Source of the DNA: Colwellia sp. TT2012
Lineage (GTDB): Bacteria; Pseudomonadota; Gammaproteobacteria; Enterobacterales; Alteromonadaceae
Direction: 5' to 3'
Length of the DNA stretch: 44,995 nucleotides
Assembly: GCF_001440345.1 (NCBI RefSeq)
Contig: NZ_LJYX01000018.1
Coordinates: 1-44,995, forward strand
Below the pieces are notes generated by a model. That model ran no database searches, was not told the DNA's origin, and saw nothing but the letters and a program-made list of their open reading frames with translations. Both the position numbers and the translations under genes were made by a program. The first letter of the stretch is position 1. Each line of letters starts with the position of its first letter. This document shows positions 29,377 through 37,701 of the stretch, piece by piece.

Positions 29377-29512
29377 TCTAAACTAAGAAAAGAAAATATC
29401 ATGCACTTGGAACATGAATTCGGGTGATTATACTTTTCTGCGGCAACGACCATGGCTAATAGTGCCGGTACATTCTTAAATAAATTAAAATTAGCAATAT
29501 CTTAAAAATACG

Positions 29513-30757
29513 TTAAAAGTAATAACCAACGTTAATATTAAACCTTGTTTGCCAGTCATCACTATCCCCTGCCATGGTGCCGCCAACGAAAGGCTGATTT
29601 TTTGCTCTAACTAAATCGACATAGGTATAAAGTGCGCCGGCTGAAATAGCGACCCCTAATACGTTCATAATAGTGTCATTATTAAAATCGCCTGATTTAT
29701 CAGTCATCATGTTGTAGTTGTTATAAAAATTTAATGAGCTGATGGGGCCAAATTCGACCGGCTTTAAATAGGCAACATTAACAGTATAAAGTTTAGCTTC
29801 GCTGGGAATAGAATCATAAAAACTATAAGCACCAACGGCTATTTGTGGTGAGTAACTATCAAAATCATATTTATAATCAGTATATTGTAGTTTTACATTC
29901 CAACGATTAAATTGCGCGTCAGTGTGTATGGCAAAGGCGGTACGATCACCTATTGATGATGTCGCATCTCGTATGTCTCCTGATAACCAAGAAAAACCCA
30001 ATTCAACATTAGCTAACTGATAGGCATAACGTACATTGAAGGTGTTGTGCTCAGCAGCCTCTAGGCTAGGTTGCTGATAAATTCCCTCGTCACTTGCACG
30101 TACACCAACTATATCGTAAGAATACCTATCGGTTCGATTGTCTACATAACCATCTATACCGCCCATTTCATCGGTAAAGAAAAAGGCCAGCCGTAAATCA
30201 TGTGTAGCCGTTTTTCTAATAAATTTGATACCGGCATCATAGTCATCTTCTAAACCAACGTAGTAATTACTACTAAAGAAATAATTGTGAGAGTTATAAT
30301 TTAAGTTGCCAAATGGCACCCGTGTTATACCTATTTGTCCTTGCCAGTGCTCGTCAAAATCATAACCAAGCCAAGCATGATGAATAACATTCATGTATTG
30401 AAACCAGCGATATTGCGCAGATAATATCACCCCACCAATCTGACCATTTAAATCAAGGCGAAATAGATCAAAGTCTAAGTCTCCGCCTCGACTGGTATTG
30501 GCATCGTTGTAATCTTCATATACGTATTGAAAACGCACCGCTCCACCCAGAGTAATGCCAGCATCTTCTTCTGCAACGGGTTTTTTACCCGCAGTTTTTT
30601 TTTCTGCAGTAATGTTACCCGCTGCATTTACTGCCTTTTTTAGTTGCTGTATTTCTATTTCAAGTTGCTTTACTTTGTTGCTCAGCTCTTCTTTTTCAGT
30701 AGAAAAACATACCTGAGAAAAGCATAAGGGCAATAAAAAAATTGTTAGCTTTTTCAT
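29513..30757 (-). CDS. Outer-membrane porin with N-terminal coiled coil
   Basis: Protein of 414 residues. A signal peptide of about 19 residues is followed by a short coiled coil (EKEELSNKVKQLEIEIQQLKKAVNAA, about 22-47) and a K/A-rich linker. The rest is a beta-barrel rich in alternating aromatic strands, ending in Phe (NVGYYF) as required by the BAM machinery. Strands such as AVRFQYVYEDY and QYRWFQYMNVIHHAWLGYDF fit the Porin_O/P-like group. The coiled coil may reach the peptidoglycan, as in some trimeric porins. It is probably the second gene of a two-gene unit with the binding protein at 30838; the gap is 80 bp. The substrate cannot be told. Confidence 0.75.
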   Translation of the reverse strand: MKKLTIFLLPLCFSQVCFSTEKEELSNKVKQLEIEIQQLKKAVNAAGNITAEKKTAGKKPVAEEDAGITLGGAVRFQYVYEDYNDANTSRGGDLDFDLFRLDLNGQIGGVILSAQYRWFQYMNVIHHAWLGYDFDEHWQGQIGITRVPFGNLNYNSHNYFFSSNYYVGLEDDYDAGIKFIRKTATHDLRLAFFFTDEMGGIDGYVDNRTDRYSYDIVGVRASDEGIYQQPSLEAAEHNTFNVRYAYQLANVELGFSWLSGDIRDATSSIGDRTAFAIHTDAQFNRWNVKLQYTDYKYDFDSYSPQIAVGAYSFYDSIPSEAKLYTVNVAYLKPVEFGPISSLNFYNNYNMMTDKSGDFNNDTIMNVLGVAISAGALYTYVDLVRAKNQPFVGGTMAGDSDDWQTRFNINVGYYF

Positions 30758-30837
30758 AATATCTACCTAATTAGCTTGCTAATAATATGATTTACCGCTA
30801 AAAAACTTATAGCTTTTATGGTTAGTGATGTAATTGA

Positions 30838-31626
30838 TTAATTGCTTTCAACTGGCCACTTCTCACCGTTACTATCTGGAATATAATAAGAAATTGGACG
30901 CAATTTTTTTAACTTAGTAAAACCTTGGTTAAACTTATCTCTGAAATACTCGGCATTGGGGTGCTCTTTAGAACAGAGTAAATAGTTTAACTGTGACTTT
31001 AAGGGCTTAGGATGGGTGGTAACCAGCTTTATTGTGGCTTCACTATAAAGTTGTCGCAATTGATACCAACCGGTTTTTACACTGGGGAAAATATCAATTC
31101 TGCCGGCCATTAACATTTGCCAGTTTTGCTTATCTCTGGCAACCCAGTGAACACTTAATGCTTGTTGATCTGCCAGCCGATGAAACTCCTCACTGTAGGT
31201 GTAGCTCAATGTTGCCCCAATGATATATCGAGATAAGTCAGTTAACTTTGTCCATTCAACTGGGGTCTTTTTTAAGTGAAAGAAAAGCCACTCTTCTTCA
31301 AATAGAGGCTCACTAAAAATAAAATCTTTAATTCTATCGGGTGTTTTTCCGTAATACATAATACAAGCTTCATGGCCCAACCTTGTCATTCGCAAACCCC
31401 GCGCCCAGGGCACAAAGATAAATTTAGTTTTGATGCCCTCTAAAGCAAAAGCATCGGCAACGAGCCGAGAAACATAACCTTTATCCTCATCAGCCTCGTT
31501 GATAGCTGGCGGGTAATTTCCAGTAACAATAACTAGGGAGGTTAAATCATCTTTTTCCGCCGTAATACCTGCAGTAACCATGCATAAGAAAACACAATAA
31601 AAACATAGCTTAAAATATTTCATCAT
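30838..31626 (-). CDS. Periplasmic solute-binding protein (SBP_bac_3-like)
   Basis: Exported protein of 262 residues. I chose the ATG at 31626; a GTG at 31647 and an ATG at 31623 are alternatives, and none has a strong ribosome site. The hydrophobic signal ends near TAGITAEKDD. The fold is of the family-3 periplasmic binding type: LVIVTGNYPPAINEADEDKGYVSRLVADAFALEGIKTKFIFVPWARGL, then a tyrosine-rich segment and FSEPLFEEEWLFFHLKK. Such stand-alone proteins, without an ABC permease, are common in Alteromonadales and may be orphan sensors. Upstream of, and probably co-transcribed with, the porin. Confidence 0.72.
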   Translation of the reverse strand: MMKYFKLCFYCVFLCMVTAGITAEKDDLTSLVIVTGNYPPAINEADEDKGYVSRLVADAFALEGIKTKFIFVPWARGLRMTRLGHEACIMYYGKTPDRIKDFIFSEPLFEEEWLFFHLKKTPVEWTKLTDLSRYIIGATLSYTYSEEFHRLADQQALSVHWVARDKQNWQMLMAGRIDIFPSVKTGWYQLRQLYSEATIKLVTTHPKPLKSQLNYLLCSKEHPNAEYFRDKFNQGFTKLKKLRPISYYIPDSNGEKWPVESN

Positions 31627-31852
31627 AAATAAACTTACTTTATTCACATGGTTACTAGGATGCTGTCAATATATAGTTTTAATTAAAAAAAACGCTTCAT
31701 TTAGTTTTAGCCTTGCATCTATTTTTATAGCTTATATAAGAAATTATGCAATATTCCCCTGAAGAGGCAGAGGTATTCGCTAGGTTATTAGCAAGCTAAA
31801 CCAGGGTTTTCTGACAACGGTAATATCGGGATTAATAACTCAGTTTTCCCGC

Positions 31853-32998
31853 TTAATGCTTTTTCAGCTCGTTGGCTTTTAATAGCATGGATTTACTTTC
31901 TTCTAGAAAGTCACCGGCATAATCACCAAACCAATCTGAGACATGATTAAACATATCAACAAAGGCATCTTTATCATCAAGGCTGACATCTTCGAGTAAC
32001 TCTAAGAATCGATAAGCAAATCGTTTCATCATGCTGACATTGTCTTTGTTAGCAAAGATAATGTCAGCATATAGGGTCGGATCTTGGGCAAATAACCGGC
32101 CAACCATGATCAACTCTAATCGATAAATAGGCGAGCTCATTGCCACCAACTTTTCAATATCCACACCTTCTGCCATTAAATGATAACCATAAACAATGGT
32201 AGAAAAATGTCGCATCACTTGTACCATGGACATGGCTTGATCATGTTCGTGGGCTTCAACCGGGTAAATTTTCGCGCCCCACACTTCAAATTGCTCGAGT
32301 AACCACTGATATTTTTCAGGGTAGCGACCTTGACAACTAATAATGGTTTGTTTAATTAAACCAGTAACATCAGGACCAAACATCGGGTGTAAACCTACCA
32401 CAGGACCTGAGTGTGCCTTTTTCATTTCAAATATAGGTGACTCTTTAATACTGGTTAAGTCGGCCAGGATACAATCTTTTGGCAAGTTATTCAGGTGATG
32501 AATAACCATGGTGGTTAGACGAATAGGCACAGCAACAAGGACCACGCTGGCATCAGCTAAAATAGCCGCACTGTTGGGCCAATCGTTTTGCTCAATAATC
32601 TCAACTTGGTAATCAGAGCGCCGAAACAGGTCAACAAAAATAGCACCTAACTGTCCTTTACCGCCAACCACAACAATCTTTTTACACTCAGGGTTTACAC
32701 AGCGATAACCACTAGCATCTTGGCTGACATAAGAGTCTCGCATTAAACGACGTAACACATCTTCAATTAAGTCAGGAGATAGCCCAGCTTCACTGGCTTG
32801 TAAACGCCTTTTAGCAAATAAACTTGCTTCACGTACTGGGTCATAAATAGGTTTACCGACACTACTTTTTAATTGCCCTACTTTACTGGTAACGTTAAGT
32901 CGCCTTTGTAATAGCTGAACTAAATCACTATCAATTTCATCAATTTCATCACGTAAGCTGGTTAATTTTTTATCAAAGTCGGGATCTGAATTCGTCAT
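31853..32998 (-). CDS. tyrA: Bifunctional chorismate mutase/prephenate dehydrogenase TyrA
   Basis: Converts chorismate to prephenate and then to 4-hydroxyphenylpyruvate in tyrosine synthesis. With the start at 32998 (GAGAG about 5 nt upstream) it has 381 residues (E. coli 373). The chorismate mutase domain is about 1-90 (LRDEIDEIDSDLVQLLQRRLNVTSKVGQLK). The NAD-binding motif VVVGGKGQLGAIF begins near 105, and the dehydrogenase domain follows with GLHPMFGPDV and HDQAMSMVQVMRHF. It lies 155 bp downstream of aroF on the same strand, the E. coli aroF-tyrA order. Confidence 0.96.
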   Translation of the reverse strand: MTNSDPDFDKKLTSLRDEIDEIDSDLVQLLQRRLNVTSKVGQLKSSVGKPIYDPVREASLFAKRRLQASEAGLSPDLIEDVLRRLMRDSYVSQDASGYRCVNPECKKIVVVGGKGQLGAIFVDLFRRSDYQVEIIEQNDWPNSAAILADASVVLVAVPIRLTTMVIHHLNNLPKDCILADLTSIKESPIFEMKKAHSGPVVGLHPMFGPDVTGLIKQTIISCQGRYPEKYQWLLEQFEVWGAKIYPVEAHEHDQAMSMVQVMRHFSTIVYGYHLMAEGVDIEKLVAMSSPIYRLELIMVGRLFAQDPTLYADIIFANKDNVSMMKRFAYRFLELLEDVSLDDKDAFVDMFNHVSDWFGDYAGDFLEESKSMLLKANELKKH

Positions 32999-33084
32999 TG
33001 CTCTCTCTTCTATAAACATTTTATCTAAAGCATATTATCTAAAATATATTCTTTAATATTATTGCTCAAAGCCTTTAAAATAGA

Positions 33085-33106
33085 AAACGCGACATAAGTC
33101 GCGTTT
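33085..33106 (-). terminator. Hairpin between aroF and tyrA
   Basis: AAACGCGAC and GTCGCGTTT form a perfect 9-bp stem with a 4-nt loop; on the minus strand it is followed by TTTTCTATTTT. This looks like an intrinsic terminator or partial attenuator, so tyrA may be less expressed than aroF or have its own promoter. Confidence 0.6.
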
Positions 33107-33153
33107 AATACCTTAGCTACATACCTTAGTTAAAGAACCGGTCGGCAAAACTT

Positions 33154-34248
33154 TTAGGCAATGCGCGCGGTTAAACAAGCCGATAGGCGTGCATCGATAT
33201 CGGCTAATAATCGTTCGGTTTCAGCAAAGTCAATGCAAGCATCGGTAACCGAGACACCGTAAGCCAAGTCTGCTTTGGCTAAATCACTGCTTTGATTACC
33301 AGCATTTATATTACTTTCTAACATTATACCAATAATCGATTTATTACCCGTACAAATTTGCTCAACCACATCTAGGGCAACTAATGGCTGACGAGTGTAA
33401 TCTTTGTTCGAGTTACCATGGCTACAGTCAACTATGATACCGGCATCAATGGCTTGTTTAGCTAATACTACTTCGCACTCGGCAATACTAGCGGCATCAT
33501 AGTTTGGCGTCGCGCCACCACGTAAAATAACATGACCATCCGGGTTACCTCGGGTTTGAATCAAGGCAACCTGCCCTTGACGGTTTATGCCCATAAAGTG
33601 ATGCGGAGAAGCGGCTGATTGCAATGCATTGACTGCCACACCTAAACTACCATTAGTACCGTTTTTAAAACCGATTGGCATGGATAAACCACTGGCCATT
33701 TCTCGGTGAGTTTGCGACTCGGTAGTACGAGCGCCAATCGCTGACCAACTAAATACTTCAGCCAAGTATTGTGGGCTAATAGGATCAAGTGCTTCGGTTG
33801 CCAATGGTAAACCAAGCTCTGTTAAGTAAAGAATCAATTCACGGGCTTTGCGCAGGCCAGTTTCAACATCAAACGAGCCATCCATATGTGGGTCGTTAAT
33901 TAGACCTTTCCAACCCACTGTGGTACGCGGCTTTTCAAAATACACACGCATAACCACATACAAAGAGCCTTTATGCTTGTTCTGTAATGCTTTTAGTTGA
34001 CGTGCGTAGTCTTTCGCCGCTTCAACATCATGAACAGAGCATGGACCTGAAATTACCAATAAACGCGGATCACGTTTGTGAATAATAGCTGAAATAGTTT
34101 TACGTGATTGTTGCACAAAGTCACGTCCTGCTGCTGACAAAGGTAACTCAGCGCGTAACGCATCCGGGGTAATTAATACATGCTCGGCATTAACATGAAT
34201 GTCATTTGAGCTTGTTGGCACTGCGCTTAATTCGCTAGTTGTTGTCAT
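33154..34248 (-). CDS. aroF: 3-deoxy-7-phosphoheptulonate synthase (DAHP synthase), AroF type
   Basis: First step of the shikimate pathway: condenses PEP and erythrose 4-phosphate. It has 364 residues of class I (AroAI-alpha) type. Motifs: GPCSVHD, MRVYFEKPRTTVGWKGLINDP, ATEALDP, GARTTESQTHREMASGLSMPIGFKNGT and VDCSHGNSNKDY, with a C-terminus LTARIA much like E. coli AroF. The position before tyrA suggests the Tyr-sensitive isozyme. RBS AAGGAAAA upstream of the ATG. Confidence 0.95.
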   Translation of the reverse strand: MTTTSELSAVPTSSNDIHVNAEHVLITPDALRAELPLSAAGRDFVQQSRKTISAIIHKRDPRLLVISGPCSVHDVEAAKDYARQLKALQNKHKGSLYVVMRVYFEKPRTTVGWKGLINDPHMDGSFDVETGLRKARELILYLTELGLPLATEALDPISPQYLAEVFSWSAIGARTTESQTHREMASGLSMPIGFKNGTNGSLGVAVNALQSAASPHHFMGINRQGQVALIQTRGNPDGHVILRGGATPNYDAASIAECEVVLAKQAIDAGIIVDCSHGNSNKDYTRQPLVALDVVEQICTGNKSIIGIMLESNINAGNQSSDLAKADLAYGVSVTDACIDFAETERLLADIDARLSACLTARIA

Positions 34249-34421
34249 GACTTTTCCTTAATTAATCTATTTTCCACCAAGTGGACTTTTAAAGTGGGTG
34301 TACGCTAGCTAAATAAACAGATTAAACATGTGAAATTCAAGGAAGGAGAACAGCGATTAATAAGGGCTACAGCTCAACCAAAAACAAAAACAAGAAATCG
34401 TAAAGATTTAAATACGCGATT

Positions 34422-34439
34422 TGTATTGATATAGTTACA
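34422..34439 (-). promoter_or_regulatory. Possible TyrR box upstream of aroF
   Basis: TGTATTGATATAGTTACA follows the TGTAAA-N6-TTTACA plan in 9 of 12 positions, about 175 bp upstream of aroF. No tyrR is in the window. Confidence 0.3.
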
Positions 34440-34502
34440 CTCTTTTTAACTTATGTATAGTGTTAAATCGTAATAAGTAAGAATAAATCGTCGTAGGGAT
34501 GG

Positions 34503-34610
34503 ATGGTAGTAAATAGTGAACAGTTCAAACAGGAAATTGCAGCATTAACAACAAGGCGAATGCTGCAACATCAAAGAGGAAGTGCAAAAGAAAAGCAGGA
34601 TCTTCCCTAA
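34503..34610 (+). CDS. Possible small protein, 35 residues
   Basis: Frame MVVNSEQFKQEIAALTTRRM... ending KEKQDLP. It is preceded by AGGGA only 3-4 nt from the ATG. The sequence is amphipathic and charged and is predicted to be helical. It lies in the otherwise gene-free gap 34249-34671, divergent from aroF. Not recognised; it could be chance. Confidence 0.35.
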   Translation: MVVNSEQFKQEIAALTTRRMLQHQRGSAKEKQDLP

Positions 34611-34671
34611 TTTTATAGCATAACTAATCTGCCCCTTGTGAGGCTAGAGCAAGGTTAGTTAGCTGTTTATT

Positions 34672-37311
34672 TTATTTAATCTCAGATCTTTGACTGATCA
34701 ACACGGGTTCACCGTCAATGACCAATTCAAAAGTAACATCAACCGCATTAGGCTTGGCTTTAGCGCCTGATTTTACAGTAAACTTATGACTAAACTGACG
34801 AATTTCGTAAGGTGCCATGGTAATTTCTTCTTCATAATATGACGTTTCAAAAATATCTGAAGGGTACGCTTGTACCATTATTTTACCTTTAGTTTCTCCT
34901 GCATGTGGCCCTCTAAATTCACTGGTAATTAATACTTCTTTGCCAATGACTTTTGCATCTTCAACGATTGCCATGGACGACCAAGGATAGACACGAGCAC
35001 CTTGAGTTACCGTTAGCACAATTAACTGCCCCTGCCATTCAACAGTTGCCTTGGCAGTTATCGCCTTTTTGCTGGTACGAGTCGCTAACGTAGTCGTTAA
35101 GTCTTGTATGGTTTTATCGCCACTGGCTAACACAAGGTCTTTAGTAAAGCTGTTATTGCCTTCTTGGCTCAATACTATGTTCGCATTAGCAACTGCAGCA
35201 CCTTGGTTACGCAATACTGCTGAAACAACTTGCTCACCATTGGCCTTTTCTTGACGCCACTCTAAACGCAGGTGTAAGCCAGATAGCTCTTCTAAAGCAT
35301 GATTAACCTTCTCTTTAGTAGCGCCTGAATTAACAATGGCCGTAACTAAGCTAGCACTAGCAGCATTCAATTTAGCTAAAGAAGCTAATTGAGTTTTACG
35401 GTCTTTTGGTGTGGCATCTATCATATATTCATACATGACTGATAACTCACTAGGAACCTTATCTCCTAAGCGCCACATGGCTCTAAATAAACGACTAATA
35501 GCACGATCCGCTGGATTAGCCCACGGGTTAACTTCTAGATTAGTGGTTAGGTCTCTCGGTACAGGGTTAAGGTCTCTACCATCATCAAAAAAGGCCGTGA
35601 GTCTATGCTCGGCATTTTCCGCCAATATTGCCATATGTCTATCAAGTAACTTAGTGCGCACATCATTCGATATGGAAAAGTTCACCTTATACTCACTCGC
35701 TTTCGATTTAAGTAAAATAGTTAAATGGTCCGCATTAATAGTAACCGACAGACCCAACTTAGGTTTTAATTGTGCTTCTAAATCAGCAACCATCTGCGGT
35801 GATATAGAATAACTAATATCTTCTCCACCCAAAGAACTTGCATTAACCACAATAGTATTGCCTTTAACTATTTTTATTTGCAGTAATTCATCTTCGTCAG
35901 GTTTATACGATTTTTGCTTAAAGGTGCCAACTTTTTTATCCGCTGTTAATCTCTGCTGATTTTCATCACTGATCTTTAAACCTAAACCAATGCCAGCATG
36001 ACCACGATGTAAATGATCAGCTAAATAATCTATCGTTAATGCTACCGTAGGATTATCATTGCCACGGACAGGTTTAATGATTAATGACGACATTTCACCT
36101 ACAGGCTGGTCAAATTTAAATGACTTATAGCTAGGTTTTTCACCCGGTTTTAAGCGGACATCCATACGAGGAGAGCCATGTTCGTAGCTATTATTTAATA
36201 CCCGTACCCATAATTTATTGCCATCTTGTTCCCAAGGCCCAGCAGCGGTATTAAATGTTTTATCAATGCTGGCAACATATTCAACAAACTGCGCTTCTAC
36301 CTTGTCCCAATCGCCAAAAATATCCATCATCAACTGATGAGATAATGCTTTACCACTACCATAATCCGATTGACGTTTTGCCGCCATTTCATCGCGATAC
36401 GCTTTAAATTTATGTGATCTGTCTGGATCGTCTAACATAAAATGCACAATGAAAAAGTTTATGCCACGATACAAACTCGGGTTATTAGTCATGTCCTCAA
36501 TACTTGGGCTATTTAAGGCTTCATATTGTTTTAAACCTAGGCGCACATAATCCATGGGTGATGCGCGATCAAATACCATCACTTTCAACTGTTTTTTCTC
36601 AGGATCATAATAATGATGCGCCAAGGCGTCAGCAGTGCCTTCGGTAAACCAAGTAGGTAACCAACCCGGATAGTCCATTAACGACATTTGAAAAACATGA
36701 CCTTGCTCATGTACGACAATATATCGTTGATGTTGCTCACGCGCACTGGGGAAACTATAACCTACAAGGTTATAAAACATCGCTTCGCCACCCGCACTGA
36801 TGCCTCGGGTTATGTTATCGTCAGTTACAAATATTTTAGTTTCTTTTTTACTGGAACCATAAACGGCTGCCATGCGTTTATTTTCCATATCTGGCGGTGT
36901 CATGCCAAATAGTTCAATATAGTGTGGAAAAGAACTTTCCAGTAATTCCATATACAAGAGCACTTGAGCTTCTGGCCGGTTACTTTTAAGGGCAAAATGT
37001 TTACTGACGTACCAGTCAAACCCTGGGGTATTATTTACCCGACCTGAACTGTAGGTATAAGGAATATTTTTACCAACCTTAACTACCTCTATGCTATTTA
37101 GCGTTGATACTCTGCCACTAGCCGTAATATCAACACTCATATCTGATGGATGTGGGATCACACTTGCTACCGGTATTAAAGAGCCCTGTGCTGTTGTTAA
37201 CTCGGCAGAAGTTGCTGGTGACTTAGTCGCGTGTTTATCTGTAGTGGCATTACAACCGGATAAAATTGCACTGGTAATCACCAATGAGAGTAACGTTGGC
37301 TTTAAGTTCAT
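34672..37311 (-). CDS. Large HExxH metallopeptidase-like lipoprotein (gluzincin)
   Basis: Lipoprotein of 879 residues, starting at 37311 (AAGG about 7 nt upstream); a frame to 37416 lacks a ribosome site. Lipobox LSGC (about Cys20). The zinc motif is His201-Glu202-x-x-His205 (VVHEQGHVFQ), with Glu224 in FTEGTADALAHHYYD as likely third ligand, the layout of Peptidase_MA-like gluzincins. The catalytic part (about 90-320) is followed by beta-rich and helical segments (about 330-700) and an immunoglobulin-like C-terminus. No propeptide was recognised. It probably acts on peptides or glycoproteins at the cell surface. The substrate is unknown. It is divergent from the M4 protease gene. Confidence 0.7.
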   Translation of the reverse strand: MNLKPTLLSLVITSAILSGCNATTDKHATKSPATSAELTTAQGSLIPVASVIPHPSDMSVDITASGRVSTLNSIEVVKVGKNIPYTYSSGRVNNTPGFDWYVSKHFALKSNRPEAQVLLYMELLESSFPHYIELFGMTPPDMENKRMAAVYGSSKKETKIFVTDDNITRGISAGGEAMFYNLVGYSFPSAREQHQRYIVVHEQGHVFQMSLMDYPGWLPTWFTEGTADALAHHYYDPEKKQLKVMVFDRASPMDYVRLGLKQYEALNSPSIEDMTNNPSLYRGINFFIVHFMLDDPDRSHKFKAYRDEMAAKRQSDYGSGKALSHQLMMDIFGDWDKVEAQFVEYVASIDKTFNTAAGPWEQDGNKLWVRVLNNSYEHGSPRMDVRLKPGEKPSYKSFKFDQPVGEMSSLIIKPVRGNDNPTVALTIDYLADHLHRGHAGIGLGLKISDENQQRLTADKKVGTFKQKSYKPDEDELLQIKIVKGNTIVVNASSLGGEDISYSISPQMVADLEAQLKPKLGLSVTINADHLTILLKSKASEYKVNFSISNDVRTKLLDRHMAILAENAEHRLTAFFDDGRDLNPVPRDLTTNLEVNPWANPADRAISRLFRAMWRLGDKVPSELSVMYEYMIDATPKDRKTQLASLAKLNAASASLVTAIVNSGATKEKVNHALEELSGLHLRLEWRQEKANGEQVVSAVLRNQGAAVANANIVLSQEGNNSFTKDLVLASGDKTIQDLTTTLATRTSKKAITAKATVEWQGQLIVLTVTQGARVYPWSSMAIVEDAKVIGKEVLITSEFRGPHAGETKGKIMVQAYPSDIFETSYYEEEITMAPYEIRQFSHKFTVKSGAKAKPNAVDVTFELVIDGEPVLISQRSEIK

Positions 37312-37483
37312 GCTTAACCTTATAAATGAGAAATTATAATTATTTAGATGAGTAACACTATATATGTATATTGTATACACGCAAGGGGAATAGCTAAGGA
37401 GTTGTAACAAAAACAAATGAAAGTAAAAAAAATGGCTATTCCCTTGGGTTAAAGGCTATTTTATCAAAGAAAAAGTACAATGA

Positions 37484-37528
37484 TAGCCTGATATTATTAC
37501 TTGTATTTGTTATGGGTGGCAGAGTTTA
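37484..37528 (+). repeat. Direct repeat copy 1, left of M4 protease gene
   Basis: TAGCCTGATATTATTACTTG followed by TATGGGTGGCAGAGTTTA. It matches 40520-40566 with few differences. A second partial unit (TTATGGACAGCAGAGTTAA) follows directly at 37533-37551, so this end is a degenerate tandem. Confidence 0.6.
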
Positions 37529-37701
37529 TTGTTATGGACAGCAGAGTTAATTACTGTTGATTAACTGCCGTATAACTTATAATTAACCTGCCAGATAACT
37601 AAAATGTTGGACCAGGTCAGAATATTAGCTTAGTTCGACCAGGAACAGCATCAACTGGTGGTTTACTGCTGGTAAAACAATAACTAGGAAAAAAATTTTA
37701 A

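Noticed and set aside
31744..31797. 17-codon frame (MQYSPEEAEV...)
   Set aside because: Too short, without a ribosome site; compatible with chance.
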